Positions 17,565 through 31,724 of a stretch of DNA of 64,000 bases are shown in pieces (the first letter of the stretch is position 1; every line of letters starts with the position of its first letter). The position numbers and the translations under genes were made by a program. The notes under the pieces are model-generated. The model saw nothing but the letters and a program-made list of their open reading frames with translations, made no database searches and was not told the origin of the DNA. Source of the stretch: Burkholderia lata (lineage in GTDB: Bacteria > Pseudomonadota > Gammaproteobacteria > Burkholderiales > Burkholderiaceae). The DNA lies in the NCBI RefSeq assembly GCF_902499335.1, contig NZ_CABVQK010000007.1:248001-312000 (forward strand), read 5' to 3'.

Positions 17565-18782
17565 ATGTCGTCGGTGCAGGTGAGGGTGCTCGCGCTGTTT
17601 TCGGTCGGGTATTTCGTGTCGTATGTGTTTCGCGGCGTCAATCTGGGCTTCGCACCGTTCGTCACGCACGAGCTCGGGTTGTCGGCCGCCGATCTCGGCC
17701 TGCTCACCAGTCTTTATTTCCTCGGCTTCGCGGGCGCGCAGATCCCGGCCGGCGTGATGCTCGACCACTTCGGCCCGCGCCGCGTGACGGCCGGCATGCT
17801 GCTGTTCGCGGCCGCCGGTGCGGCCGTGTTCGGCGCCGCGCACAGCCTCGGGACGATGATGGTCGGCCGGCTGCTGATCGGCGTCGGCGTATCGGTGTGC
17901 CTCGGCGCGGCGTTCAAGGCGCTCGCGCAGCATTTTCCGGTCGGCCGCCTGCCGCTCGTCAACGGCCTCGTGATGGCCGTGGGCGGCCTCGGCGGCGTGA
18001 TGGTCGGCTCGCCGCTGACCTGGCTGCTCGGCTGGACCAGCTGGCGCGCGATCTGTTTCGGCCTCGCGGTGCTGACGGTGATCGTCGCGGCATCGATCGG
18101 CCTGGGCGCGCCGGAAGCGAAGCAGGTGCGCCACCAGGGCGGGCTCGTCAGCCAGTTCAAGGGCACATGGCACATCCTGAGCAGTCGCGCGTTCTGGAAG
18201 ATCTCGTCGTTCTCCGTCGTCACGCAGGGCGTGTTCTACGCGATGCAGTCGCTGTGGGTCGGGCCGTACCTGCGCGACGTCGCGGGGTTCGATGCATCGC
18301 ATGCCGCGCGCCTCGTGTCGGTGCTTGGCTTCGCGATGATGGCCGGCTGCGTCGGCTTTGGCGCCGCGGCGCGCGTGCTCGAGCGGCGCGGCGTATCCGT
18401 GTATGCGTTCTGCGGCGTCGGCATGGCGCTGTTCGTCGCGACGCAGGCGGCGATCGTCGCGCGCGTGCCGTTGCAGCCGGCCGTGCTGTGGGCCGCATAC
18501 GGTATGTTCGGCGGCGTCGGCATCCTGACCTATGCGGTGATGGCCGGGCATTTTCCCGCTCACCTGATCGGCCGCGCGAACACGACGCTCACGCTTGTGA
18601 TCTTCCTGCTGATCTTTGCGTTCCAGATCGGTGTCGGCGCGGTGCTGTCGCACTGGCCCGCGGTCGACGGCCACTATCCGGCCGCCGCGCACTTCACCGC
18701 GTGGGGCGTGCTGCTCGCGCTGCAGCTCGCGAGCGCGGTGTGGTACGTCTGGCCCGCGCGCGGCGCTGGTCAAGCGCACTGA
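17565..18782 (+). CDS. Major facilitator superfamily permease
   Basis: 405 aa with about 12 membrane segments. N-terminal MFS motifs are visible: LFSVGYFVSYVFRGVNLGFAPF, LSAADLGLLTSLYFLGFAGAQIP, GVMLDHFGPRRVTAGM (motif A) and GRLLIGVGVSVCLGAAFKA. Overall it resembles the nitrate/glucarate-type or cyanate-type MFS groups, but I cannot assign a substrate. ATG 17565 is preceded by AGGGGAAGCG. No linked enzyme or regulator is present, as carA follows with its own promoter. A gene for a protein of this kind next to carA is not informative about function. Confidence 0.85.
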   Translation: MSSVQVRVLALFSVGYFVSYVFRGVNLGFAPFVTHELGLSAADLGLLTSLYFLGFAGAQIPAGVMLDHFGPRRVTAGMLLFAAAGAAVFGAAHSLGTMMVGRLLIGVGVSVCLGAAFKALAQHFPVGRLPLVNGLVMAVGGLGGVMVGSPLTWLLGWTSWRAICFGLAVLTVIVAASIGLGAPEAKQVRHQGGLVSQFKGTWHILSSRAFWKISSFSVVTQGVFYAMQSLWVGPYLRDVAGFDASHAARLVSVLGFAMMAGCVGFGAAARVLERRGVSVYAFCGVGMALFVATQAAIVARVPLQPAVLWAAYGMFGGVGILTYAVMAGHFPAHLIGRANTTLTLVIFLLIFAFQIGVGAVLSHWPAVDGHYPAAAHFTAWGVLLALQLASAVWYVWPARGAGQAH

Positions 18783-19146
18783 TCCGGCGGTACGCTGGGG
18801 GTAGGGCGGCCGCGCAAAAGGGGCCGCAGCGCGTTGCTGCGCGCCGCAGGGCGTCGCGCATGCACGATCGGACGGCCATATCGATTGAAGATAAGGCCAT
18901 TTTCAGGCTATAATTTGAAAGTTTGTGCTGATCAACCTCGCACCCTAGCGCCTACCTCATTCATCCCGTTCATCCGCCGCACGCCGCCTGCCGGGCGATG
19001 CCGCGAAGCCTCGTGCGCCACGCGCCGGGTTCGCGTTTCGACAACGCAGGCCGCGTCCAGCAAGCGACCGCGCGCGCCCACGCAGCGCGGCGCTCGCGCG
19101 GCAGGGTAAACAGGTCGGCAGCAGGGTGTTCCCCAAGGAGCCTCCC
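18783..19146 (+). other. 364-bp region carrying the carA promoter and a long untranslated leader
   Basis: The first 100 bp hold the end of the MFS transcription unit, without a clear terminator. A good promoter lies at 18885-18914, and then about 230 nt lie between the predicted transcription start and carA. The leader is C-rich. I see no single convincing terminator hairpin or uORF with a ribosome site in it, although short frames exist in the GC-rich DNA. Confidence 0.55.
18885..18914 (+). promoter_or_regulatory. Sigma70-type promoter of carA
   Basis: TTGAAG (18885-18890) and a perfect TATAAT (18909-18914) are separated by 18 bp. The spacing and -10 match are good. Transcription from here would begin near 18921, giving a leader of roughly 225 nt before the carA start codon. 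Confidence 0.75.
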
Positions 19147-20292
19147 GTGTTGCCGTCTTTTACTCCCGCCTTGCTTGCACTCGCCGACGGCACGGTCTTT
19201 CGTGGTTATTCGATCGGGGCCGAAGGCCACACGATCGGCGAAGTCGTGTTCAATACCGCGATCACCGGCTATCAGGAAATCCTGACTGATCCGAGCTACT
19301 CGCGCCAGATCGTCACGCTCACCTATCCGCATATCGGCAACGTCGGCGTCAACGCCGAAGACGTCGAAGCCACGAAAGTCCATGCCGCCGGCCTGATCAT
19401 CCGTGATCTGCCGTCGCTCGCATCGAACTTCCGCATGGATCGCACGCTCGGCGACTACCTGCGCGACGAAGGCGTCGTCGCGATCGCCGGCATCGACACC
19501 CGCAAGCTCACCCGTATCCTGCGCGACAAGGGCGCGCAGAGCGGCTGCATCCTGACGGGCTCGGACGACGAAGCGAAGGCGATCGAGCTCGCGCGCTCGT
19601 TCCAGGGTCTCGCGGGCATGGATCTCGCGAAGGTCGTGTCGACCACGAAGCCGTTCGAGTGGAAGCAGACCGAATGGCGCCTCGAAGGCGGCTACGGCAT
19701 GCAGGAAGCGCCGAAGTACCGTGTCGTCGCGTACGATTTCGGCGTCAAGTACAACATCCTGCGCATGCTCGCGGAGCGCGGCTGCCACGTGACGGTGCTG
19801 CCGGCACAGGCGAGCGCGGAAGATGCGCTCGCGCTGAATCCGGACGGCGTGTTCCTGTCGAACGGCCCCGGCGATCCGGAACCGTGCGATTACGCGATCG
19901 CGGCCACGAAGCAATTCATCGAGCGTGGCGTGCCGACCTTCGGCATCTGCCTCGGCCACCAGATCATGGGCCTCGCGGTCGGTGCGAAGACGCTGAAGAT
20001 GAAGACGGGCCACCACGGCGCGAACCACCCGGTGAAGGATCTCGGCGACGGTCGCGTGGTGATCACGTCGCAGAACCACGGCTTCGCGGTCGATGCGGAT
20101 TCGCTGCCGGCCAACGCGCGCGTGACGCACGTGTCGCTGTTCGACGGCACGCTGCAGGGCTTCGAGCTGACCGACAAGCCGGCATTCTGCTTCCAGGGCC
20201 ACCCGGAAGCGTCGCCCGGCCCGCACGACATCGGCTACCTGTTCGACCGTTTCACCGCGCTGATGGACGCGGCGAAGCAGCGCAACGCTTAA
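19147..20292 (+). CDS. carA: Carbamoyl-phosphate synthase small (glutaminase) subunit
   Basis: 381 aa. It releases ammonia from glutamine for carbamoyl phosphate synthesis, feeding arginine and pyrimidine pathways. The N-terminal domain begins [19 protein letters not shown]. The C-terminal class I glutaminase has [13 protein letters not shown], the nucleophile [13 protein letters not shown] and the catalytic His/Glu in [15 protein letters not shown] chose GTG 19147 because AAGGAG sits exactly 6 nt upstream; an earlier GTG (19126) would place that site inside the coding region. It is separated from carB by a LysE-type gene. Confidence 0.96.
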   Translation: MLPSFTPALLALADGTVFRGYSIGAEGHTIGEVVFNTAITGYQEILTDPSYSRQIVTLTYPHIGNVGVNAEDVEATKVHAAGLIIRDLPSLASNFRMDRTLGDYLRDEGVVAIAGIDTRKLTRILRDKGAQSGCILTGSDDEAKAIELARSFQGLAGMDLAKVVSTTKPFEWKQTEWRLEGGYGMQEAPKYRVVAYDFGVKYNILRMLAERGCHVTVLPAQASAEDALALNPDGVFLSNGPGDPEPCDYAIAATKQFIERGVPTFGICLGHQIMGLAVGAKTLKMKTGHHGANHPVKDLGDGRVVITSQNHGFAVDADSLPANARVTHVSLFDGTLQGFELTDKPAFCFQGHPEASPGPHDIGYLFDRFTALMDAAKQRNA

Positions 20293-20329
20293 CGTCAACG
20301 ACGCAACCGAAGGACGGGAGATTCGCATC

Positions 20330-20989
20330 ATGTTCGGCCACGCACTCGGCATCACGGATATCTGGACCTACGTGTTCGGCGTGATCTTCATCATCCTGCT
20401 GCCGGGGCCGAACTCGATGTACGTGCTGTCGCTCGCGGCGCAGCGCGGCGTGAAGGCCGGCTATCGCGCGGCGTGCGGCGTGTTCGTCGGCGATACGGTG
20501 CTGATGGTGCTGTCCGCCGCCGGCGTCGCGTCGCTGCTGAAGGCGAATCCGCTGCTGTTCTCCGTCGTCAAGTACGGCGGCGCCGCGTATCTGCTCTACA
20601 TCGGCACCGGCATGCTGCGCAGCGCGTGGCAGAAGCTTCGCGCGCCGGCCCACGCGCCGGCCGATGCGCCGCCCGCGGTCGACGGCGAGCGGCCGTTCCG
20701 CAAGGCGCTGATCGTGAGCCTGCTGAATCCGAAGGCGATCCTGTTCTTCATCTCGTTCTTCATCCAGTTCGTCGACCCGGCATTCCCGCATCCCGCGCTG
20801 TCGTTCGTCGTGCTCGGGGCGATCGCGCAATGCGCGAGCTTCCTGTACCTGAGCACGCTGATCTTCGCGGGTGCGCGGCTTGCCGAGCACTTCCGCCGCC
20901 GCCGCAAGCTTGCAGCAGGCGCGGCGAGCAGCGTGGGCGGCCTGTTCATCGGATTCTCGGTGAAGCTCGCGCTCGCCACGATGAGCTGA
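20330..20989 (+). CDS. LysE/RhtB family amino-acid exporter (LeuE-like)
   Basis: 219 aa with about six membrane helices. The family hallmark LLPGPNSMYVLSLAAQRGVKAGYRAACGVFVGD is split here over the first two helices. VKYGGAAYLLYIGTGMLRSAW and KALIVSLLNPKAILFFISFF follow, the latter being the conserved NPKAxLFF motif. It probably exports an amino acid such as leucine. The gene sits between carA and carB on the same strand with short gaps (37 bp and 48 bp), so it is probably cotranscribed with them. Confidence 0.88.
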   Translation: MFGHALGITDIWTYVFGVIFIILLPGPNSMYVLSLAAQRGVKAGYRAACGVFVGDTVLMVLSAAGVASLLKANPLLFSVVKYGGAAYLLYIGTGMLRSAWQKLRAPAHAPADAPPAVDGERPFRKALIVSLLNPKAILFFISFFIQFVDPAFPHPALSFVVLGAIAQCASFLYLSTLIFAGARLAEHFRRRRKLAAGAASSVGGLFIGFSVKLALATMS

Positions 20990-21037
20990 GCGCAGCCGGC
21001 CGACCCACGACAACGATTACTTATTGAATTCACAGCC

Positions 21038-24292
<3,255 letters not shown>

Positions 24293-24321
24293 GCAGTCAG
24301 TTACCTGTCGAAGCATCACGT

Positions 24322-24380
24322 GCCGCGATTAGGCGGTGTTTCCAGTGCATCGGAAACGCGCTTAATCGCGGTGATTTTTT
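24322..24380 (+). terminator. Terminator after carB
   Basis: CCGCGATTA and TAATCGCGG form a perfect outer stem, with an inner TTTCC/GGAAA pairing, followed by a long T run at 24372-24380. It separates carB from greA, so greA probably has its own start or relies on readthrough. Confidence 0.85.
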
Positions 24381-24410
24381 TTATAGCCGTTTTTAGCGAT
24401 TGAGCCGTTT

Positions 24411-24887
24411 ATGAGCACCATTCCGTTGACAAAGCGTGGCGCGGAACTCCTGCGCGATGAATTGCAGCGCCTCAAGTCCGTTGAGCGGCCGGCCGTGATC
24501 AACGCGATCTCGGAGGCCCGCGCACAGGGCGACCTGTCCGAAAACGCCGAATATGATGCCGCGAAGGAAAAGCAGGGCTTCATCGAGGGTCGTATCGCGG
24601 AACTCGAATCGAAGCTGTCGGCCGCGCAGGTCATCGATCCCACCGTGCTCGATGCCGAAGGCCGTGTGGTTTTCGCATCGACTGTCGAACTCGAGGATCT
24701 CGAGTCGGGCGACACCGTCAAGTACCAGATCGTCGGTGACGACGAAGCCGATATCGATCACGGCCTGATCTCGGTCAGCTCGCCGATCGCGCGCGCGCTG
24801 ATCGGCAAGTCCGAAGGCGACGTCGCGGCCGTGCAGGCGCCGAGCGGCGTGCGCGAGTACGAAATCATCTCGGTCAGCTACATCTGA
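24411..24887 (+). CDS. greA: Transcript cleavage factor GreA
   Basis: 158 aa. It stimulates cleavage of backtracked RNA by RNA polymerase. The N-terminal coiled coil carries the acidic tip [20 protein letters not shown], with the Asp and Glu that position Mg2+. The C-terminal FKBP-like domain contains [23 protein letters not shown] and [10 protein letters not shown] at the end. ATG 24411 begins [20 protein letters not shown]. The DUF4149 gene follows 14 bp after its stop, on the same strand. Confidence 0.97.
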   Translation: MSTIPLTKRGAELLRDELQRLKSVERPAVINAISEARAQGDLSENAEYDAAKEKQGFIEGRIAELESKLSAAQVIDPTVLDAEGRVVFASTVELEDLESGDTVKYQIVGDDEADIDHGLISVSSPIARALIGKSEGDVAAVQAPSGVREYEIISVSYI

Positions 24888-24901
24888 AGCGGGGCGACGT
24901 G

Positions 24902-25360
24902 ATGCCGCATCGCGTGTTCCGTCTGCTGTCGGCCGTGTGGGTCGGCAGCCTGCTGACGATCGGGTATGCGGTCGCGCCCGTGCTGTTCAAGTCGCTGGAG
25001 CGGATGACGGCCGGCTCGGTCGCCGCCCAGCTGTTCCGTATCGAGGCGATCCTCGGTGTCGTGTGCGGCGTGCTGCTGCTCGCGTTGTCGAACCAGCAGG
25101 TGCGGCGCGGCAGCAGCGAATATCGCCGCGTGCGCTGGGTCGTCGCCGCGATGGTCGTATGCGTGCTGGTCGGGTATTTCGCGCTGCAGCCGTTCATGAA
25201 CGCGCTGCGGGTGGCTGCGATGGACGCGGGCACCGATATCGCGAACTCGCCGTATGCGAGCCGCTTCGGGATGCTGCACGGCGTCTCGAGCGTGTTCTAT
25301 CTCGTCGAGAGCGTGCTGGGGCTGATGCTGATCTGGCGTCTGCCGGCGCGCGACGCCTGA
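24902..25360 (+). CDS. DUF4149 domain-containing membrane protein
   Basis: 152 aa with about four membrane segments. The N-terminus reads MPHRVFRLLSAVWVGSLLTI and has a conserved GYAVAPVLFKSL. The middle segment has VVAAMVVCVLVGYFALQPFM, and the C-terminal FGMLHGVSSVFYLVESVLGL carries the His-Gly typical of the TMEM205/DUF4149 group. The function is unknown. It directly follows greA and is probably cotranscribed; proteins of this family are often encoded next to greA or yhbY in beta-proteobacteria. GTG 24899 is an alternative start one codon upstream. Confidence 0.82.
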   Translation: MPHRVFRLLSAVWVGSLLTIGYAVAPVLFKSLERMTAGSVAAQLFRIEAILGVVCGVLLLALSNQQVRRGSSEYRRVRWVVAAMVVCVLVGYFALQPFMNALRVAAMDAGTDIANSPYASRFGMLHGVSSVFYLVESVLGLMLIWRLPARDA

Positions 25361-25439
25361 GGCGAGTACCGCGCAGGCCCGGTGGATGCCGGGCCCGCGG
25401 GCAGGGCGGCGGCACGGAGCACCCGCGCCGCCCCGATGC

Positions 25440-25967
25440 TTACTTGTCCTGGAACGGACGCTTCGTGCTGGCCTGGCGCTTCTTGGCGCGCTTCACGTTA
25501 CCGCCTGCCGTCACGCGCTCGTTGCCGCGCACGACGACCTTCGTCGGCTTCGGGCGACGCACGGGGCTCGCGTTCGGCGACACCTTGACGACCTTGACGG
25601 TGCGCGGTGCACGGCCTTTCTTGTCGTCGGCGACTTCGGCCGCGCTCGGCAGCGTGCCGGCACGACGGCCGCGGGCCGGAGCCGCTGCGGCGGCTTCGGG
25701 CTTCCAGATCACCAGCAGCTTGCCGATGTGCTGGATCGGCGCCGCGCTCAGGCGATCGCAGATCTCGTCGTAGATCGCGATGCGCTCGTCGCGCTCGTCG
25801 CCGAACACGCGGATCTTGATCAGTTGGTGCGCGCCGAGGTGCACCTTGATTTCCTTCAGCACGGCGTCGGTCAGCCCTTCGGCGCCGATCAGCACGACGG
25901 GCTTGAGCGCATGGGCCTGGGAGCGCAGCGCGGAGCGCTCGGCGGGAGAAAGCGAAAGGGCGGGCAT
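25440..25967 (-). CDS. yhbY: YhbY-type CRM-domain RNA-binding protein with a basic tail
   Basis: 175 aa. The N-terminal about 95 residues form the CRM fold: LSPAERSALRSQAHALKPVV, then LIGAEGLTDAVLKEIKVHLG (the GxxG-like loop region), KIRVFGDERDERIAIYDEI and AAPIQHIGKLLVIWKP. In E. coli, YhbY binds pre-50S ribosomal particles. The C-terminal about 80 residues are an Ala/Arg/Lys-rich low-complexity extension absent from E. coli YhbY, likely an added RNA contact. It is divergent from rlmE, the order also found in E. coli. Confidence 0.88.
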   Translation of the reverse strand: MPALSLSPAERSALRSQAHALKPVVLIGAEGLTDAVLKEIKVHLGAHQLIKIRVFGDERDERIAIYDEICDRLSAAPIQHIGKLLVIWKPEAAAAAPARGRRAGTLPSAAEVADDKKGRAPRTVKVVKVSPNASPVRRPKPTKVVVRGNERVTAGGNVKRAKKRQASTKRPFQDK

Positions 25968-26160
25968 GGAAATGTCGAAATCTAAATAAGGGCGCGCTGA
26001 CTGAATAGCGATTGCGGGAAGTTACCGCGTCAGTCGTGCGCCGAAACCACGTAAAATCGCGGCTTGGGCCTGAAAAGGGGCCGCAGCCGCGCGAATAAGA
26101 CGCGTATTATCCGCTAAAAGCGCGGCTTCACGAAGCAATTGGCAGCAATCTCTCTCTCGA

Positions 26161-26823
26161 ATGGCAAAAAACCGCTTCAACCAGCACTGGCTGCACGACC
26201 ACATCAACGACCCGTACGTCAAAATGGCGCAGCGGGAGGGCTATCGCGCGCGCGCCGCGTACAAGCTGAAGGAAATCGACGAGCAGGACAAGCTGATCCG
26301 TCCGGGCCAGGTGATCGTCGACCTCGGCGCGACGCCGGGCAGCTGGAGCCAGTATGCCCGCAACAAGCTCGCGCAGGGCAAGAAGCGTGACGCTGAACGC
26401 GAAGGCGGCATCGACGGCACGATCGTGGCGCTCGACATCCTGCCGATGGAGCCGATCGCCGATGTCCACTTCCTCCAGGGCGACTTCCGCGAGGATGAAG
26501 TCCTTCACCAGCTCGAGGAATTGCTCGAAGGGCGCGCGGTAGACCTTGTTATTTCCGACATGGCCCCCAACCTCTCCGGCGTGGCCTCGGCGGACGCGGC
26601 GCGCATCGAGCATCTGTGCGATCTGGCGCTCGAATTCGCGCAGAATCATCTGACGCCGGACGGTGCGCTGCTCGTGAAATGTTTTCACGGCAGCGGCTAC
26701 AGCCAGATCGTCGAGAAATTCAAACAGCAGTTTAAGATCGTCGCGCCGCGCAAGCCGAAGGCGTCCCGCGACAAATCGTCCGAAACGTTCATTTTGGGTC
26801 GGCATCTGAAACGTCCGCGCTGA
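26161..26823 (+). CDS. rlmE: 23S rRNA (uridine-2'-O) methyltransferase RlmE
   Basis: 220 aa. It methylates U2552 of 23S rRNA. The N-terminus ([20 protein letters not shown]) and [17 protein letters not shown] supply the first lysine of the K-D-K-E tetrad. The SAM loop reads [16 protein letters not shown], and [20 protein letters not shown] and [13 protein letters not shown] give the Asp and second Lys. The Ser-Ser-Glu near the C-terminus supplies the Glu. Upstream of ftsH, as in E. coli, where rlmE-ftsH-folP-glmM forms a heat-shock-linked cluster. Confidence 0.96.
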   Translation: MAKNRFNQHWLHDHINDPYVKMAQREGYRARAAYKLKEIDEQDKLIRPGQVIVDLGATPGSWSQYARNKLAQGKKRDAEREGGIDGTIVALDILPMEPIADVHFLQGDFREDEVLHQLEELLEGRAVDLVISDMAPNLSGVASADAARIEHLCDLALEFAQNHLTPDGALLVKCFHGSGYSQIVEKFKQQFKIVAPRKPKASRDKSSETFILGRHLKRPR

Positions 26824-26989
26824 TGCGCGGCGGGGTGCCGCAAACGGGCTCCGGCCCTTGCCAGACAAGCGAAGCGCTATCGCGGCGGTTGTCAATGCTT
26901 ATGGCGAGGGTGGTCGGACTGGATTAGAATGACCGAGGGGCGCCGCAAGGAAAATGTAGGCGCTCGTCTACGAGTGAAGGAGTGGTGCT

Positions 26990-28888
<1,899 letters not shown>

Positions 28889-28916
28889 TCTCCGCTCTAG
28901 CGCTTTAGCGCCGTTC

Positions 28917-28957
28917 ACGGGCTGGTGTGGCTTCACACCGGCCCGTTTTGCATTCAT
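28917..28957 (+). terminator. Terminator after ftsH
   Basis: CGGGC-TGGTGTG and CACACC-GGCCCG arms with a GCTT loop are followed by TTTTG. It lies between ftsH and folP, so folP expression would depend on readthrough or a local promoter. Confidence 0.75.
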
Positions 28958-28972
28958 TCACGCCAGTTGCTC

Positions 28973-29866
28973 GTGTCCGATTCCGCTGTTTCCCCATTCA
29001 TTCCCGCGCCGCTCCAGTGCGGCCGTTTCGAACTGACGTTCGAGCGCCCGCTGGTGATGGGCATCCTCAACGCCACGCCCGATTCGTTCTCCGACGGCGG
29101 CCGCTTCCTCGCGCGCGACGATGCGCTGCGCCAGGCCGAGCGGATGATTGCCGAAGGCGTCGATCTCCTCGATATCGGCGGCGAATCGACGCGCCCCGGC
29201 GCACCGCCCGTGCCGCTGGACGAGGAACTCGCGCGCGTGATCCCGCTCGTCGAAGCGCTGCAGCCGCTGAACGTGCCGCTGTCGATCGATACCTACAAGC
29301 CGGCCGTGATGCGCGCGGCGCTCGCTGCAGGCGCCGACCTGATCAACGACATCTGGGGGTTCCGCCAGTCGGGCGCGATCGACGCGGTGCGCGACGGCAA
29401 CTGCGGGCTGTGTGCGATGCACATGCTCGGTGAGCCGCAGACGATGCAGGTCGGCGAACCCGACTACGGCAACGTCGTGACCGACGTGCGCGATTTTCTC
29501 GCCGAGCGCGCGCAGGCGCTGCGCGAGGCCGGGATTGCGCCGGAACGGATCTGCGTCGATCCCGGTTTCGGGTTCGGCAAGGCGGTCGTCGACGACAACT
29601 ACGCGCTGCTGGCCGCGTTGCCGGACACGGCACCCGCGCGGCCCGACGGGCGCGCGTATCCGATACTCGCGGGCATGTCGCGCAAGTCGATGCTCGGCGC
29701 CGTGATCGGCGGCAAGCCGCCGATGGAGCGCGTCGCGGCGAGCGTGGCGGCTGCATTGTGCGCGGTCGAGCGCGGGGCGGCGATCGTGCGCGTGCACGAC
29801 GTCGCGGCGACGGTCGATGCGCTGAAAATCTGGAATACCGTGCGCGAAGCCGCACGGCAACGATAA
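28973..29866 (+). CDS. folP: Dihydropteroate synthase
   Basis: 297 aa from GTG 28973; TTG 28967 is a close alternative and no strong ribosome site decides between them. It condenses 6-hydroxymethyldihydropterin diphosphate with p-aminobenzoate in folate synthesis and is the sulfonamide target. Family motifs: LVMGILNATPDSFSDGGRF near the N-terminus, LLDIGGESTRPGAPPVP, GADLINDIWGFR, GFGFGKAVVDDNYALLA and AGMSRKSMLGAVIGGKP. It sits between ftsH and glmM, the conserved order. Confidence 0.95.
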   Translation: MSDSAVSPFIPAPLQCGRFELTFERPLVMGILNATPDSFSDGGRFLARDDALRQAERMIAEGVDLLDIGGESTRPGAPPVPLDEELARVIPLVEALQPLNVPLSIDTYKPAVMRAALAAGADLINDIWGFRQSGAIDAVRDGNCGLCAMHMLGEPQTMQVGEPDYGNVVTDVRDFLAERAQALREAGIAPERICVDPGFGFGKAVVDDNYALLAALPDTAPARPDGRAYPILAGMSRKSMLGAVIGGKPPMERVAASVAAALCAVERGAAIVRVHDVAATVDALKIWNTVREAARQR

Positions 29867-29893
29867 GTCAGAAAACGAAGGAGGAAGGACCCC

Positions 29894-31249
29894 ATGGGAC
29901 GTCGATATTTCGGCACGGACGGCATTCGCGGCACGGTGGGCGACGCACCCATCACGCCGGATTTCGTGTTGCGTCTCGGCTACGCGGCCGGCAAGGTACT
30001 GGCCAGTTCGGCCGAGGTCGCGGCAGGCTCGCGTCCGACCGTGCTGATCGGCAAGGACACCCGTGTGTCGGGCTACATGCTCGAAGCCGCGCTCGAGGCC
30101 GGGTTCTCGGCGGCCGGCGTCGACGTGATGCTGGCCGGCCCGATGCCGACGCCGGGCGTCGCGTACCTGACGCGCGCGCTGCGCTTGTCGGCGGGCGTCG
30201 TGATCAGCGCATCGCACAACCCGTATCACGACAACGGGATCAAGTTTTTCTCCGCTGACGGCAACAAGCTGCCGGACGACACCGAAGCCGCGATCGAAGC
30301 GTGGCTCGACAAGCCGCTCGAATGCGCGTCGTCCGACGGTCTCGGCAAGGCCCGCCGCCTTGACGATGCGGCCGGCCGCTACATCGAATTCTGCAAGAGC
30401 ACGTTTCCGGCCGCGTTCAACCTGCGCGGGCTGAAGCTCGTGATCGACTGCGCGCATGGCGCCGCGTACCAGATCGCGCCGCATGTGTTCCACGAACTCG
30501 GCGCGGACGTGATCCCGATCGGCGTCGCGCCGAACGGCTTCAACATCAACGACGGCGTCGGTGCGACCGCGCCGGACGCGCTGGTGCGCGCGGTGCGCGC
30601 GAACCACGCCGATCTCGGCATCGCGCTCGACGGCGATGCGGACCGCCTGCAGGTCGTTGACGCAACCGGTCGCCTGTACAACGGTGACGAGCTGCTCTAC
30701 GTGCTCGTGAAGGACCGGATCGCGACCGACGGCAAGGTCGAAGGCGCGGTCGGCACGCTGATGACGAACCTCGCGGTCGAAGTCGCGCTGCAGCGCGAGG
30801 GCGTGAAGTTCGTCCGTGCGGCGGTTGGCGATCGCTACGTGCTCGAACAGTTGCGCGAGCACGGCTGGCAGCTCGGCGCGGAAGGTTCGGGCCACATCCT
30901 GTCGCTCGATCGCCACTCGACCGGCGACGGCATCGTGTCGGCGCTGCTCGTGCTGGCTGCGCTGAAGCGCGGCGGCCAGACCCTCGCGCAGATGCTCGAC
31001 GGCGTCACGCTGTTCCCGCAGAAGCTGATCAACGTGCGGATGAAGCCGGGCGCCGACTGGAAGGGCAGCACGTCGATTCGCGCCGCGATCGACGCCGCCG
31101 AAGCCGCGCTCGCCGGCAGCGGCCGCGTGCTGATCCGCGCATCGGGCACGGAGCCTGTGTTGCGGGTGATGGTCGAAGCGCAGCAGGCGGCCGACGCGGT
31201 CCGCCATGCGGAGACGATCGCCGACGCGGTACGCGCGGCGACGACCTGA
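29894..31249 (+). CDS. glmM: Phosphoglucosamine mutase
   Basis: 451 aa. It converts glucosamine-6-phosphate to glucosamine-1-phosphate for peptidoglycan and LPS precursors. The four signature loops are present: the N-terminal [20 protein letters not shown], the catalytic [15 protein letters not shown] (phosphoserine 107), the metal-binding [15 protein letters not shown] and the substrate loop GAEGSGHI, with [15 protein letters not shown] at the C-terminus for phosphate binding. It follows folP by 27 bp with a GGAGG-like site. The GlmS enzyme that supplies its substrate is encoded at the far right of the window. Confidence 0.97.
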   Translation: MGRRYFGTDGIRGTVGDAPITPDFVLRLGYAAGKVLASSAEVAAGSRPTVLIGKDTRVSGYMLEAALEAGFSAAGVDVMLAGPMPTPGVAYLTRALRLSAGVVISASHNPYHDNGIKFFSADGNKLPDDTEAAIEAWLDKPLECASSDGLGKARRLDDAAGRYIEFCKSTFPAAFNLRGLKLVIDCAHGAAYQIAPHVFHELGADVIPIGVAPNGFNINDGVGATAPDALVRAVRANHADLGIALDGDADRLQVVDATGRLYNGDELLYVLVKDRIATDGKVEGAVGTLMTNLAVEVALQREGVKFVRAAVGDRYVLEQLREHGWQLGAEGSGHILSLDRHSTGDGIVSALLVLAALKRGGQTLAQMLDGVTLFPQKLINVRMKPGADWKGSTSIRAAIDAAEAALAGSGRVLIRASGTEPVLRVMVEAQQAADAVRHAETIADAVRAATT

Positions 31250-31286
31250 CGCGCAGACCCGGCGCGGAGCGGTCAAACGCCCGCGC

Positions 31287-31337
31287 GCCGGCTTTCCGCT
31301 GAGCCGGCATGCGGCGCCTTCGGGGCGCCGCGATTTC
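31287..31337 (+). terminator. Probable terminator after glmM (two hairpins)
   Basis: GCCGGCT/AGCCGGC (31287-31308) and GCGGCGCC-TTCGG-GGCGCCGC (31311-31331) follow the glmM stop by about 40 bp. The T tract after the second hairpin is short (ATTTC), so termination may be partial or Rho-assisted. Confidence 0.5.
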
Positions 31338-31618
31338 GTCAGACGCAAAGGTTTGCGTTATCTATAAGAAGGGTTCGTCGACCACCGCATTCCAGGGTCG
31401 AAAAATCGTCAGACCCCTGATGTCGAGCCAGCCGCGAGCCGAGGCTTTTCGTGCCGCCGACACTGCGCTACGATCCGCTCGCACACACGTGAAACGGGTA
31501 GCTGCCCCGTCGTTGCACGTTGCGCAACGCCATCTTCCAGGCAGGCAATTCTTGCCGCCATCGCCGTTCCGGCGCCGTCCGGGTGCCGCGTGCGCCGCAC
31601 CCGATACTCCCTTTCAAC

Positions 31619-31684
31619 CAGTCATGTTACTGTCACGCCAGTTTCATCGATTGTCACATTACCGTCATGAGGAGCCCCTAACCT
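31619..31684 (+). promoter_or_regulatory. PhoB-regulated pstS promoter: array of Pho-box half sites
   Basis: Five heptamers resembling the Pho half site CTGTCAT lie at roughly one-turn spacing: CAGTCAT (31619), CTGTCAC (31630), GTTTCAT (31641), TTGTCAC (31651) and CCGTCAT (31662). Steps are 11, 11, 10 and 11 bp, with 4-bp AT-containing spacers between most. A -10-like TAACCT at 31679-31684 sits 10 bp after the last heptamer, the geometry of PhoB-dependent promoters, in which PhoB dimers replace the -35 contact. The array ends 56 bp before the pstS start codon. Confidence 0.85.
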
Positions 31685-31724
31685 TCGCGGTGCCGTAGTC
31701 ATCCGCTCACACACTGGAGGTCTC

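Larger units (their letters stand above)
31250..31724 (+). other. 475-bp intergenic region upstream of pstS
   Basis: The first 90 bp contain two GC-rich hairpins that probably end the glmM transcript. The middle has no convincing gene. The last 110 bp hold a row of Pho-box half sites and a -10-like element (listed separately). One short minus-strand frame exists between 31409 and 31600, but it shows no ribosome site. Confidence 0.6.

Noticed and set aside
18834..19109. Upstream ORF (leader peptide) in the carA leader
   Set aside because: No ribosome site or Arg/pyrimidine-codon run; a length like this arises easily in GC-rich DNA.
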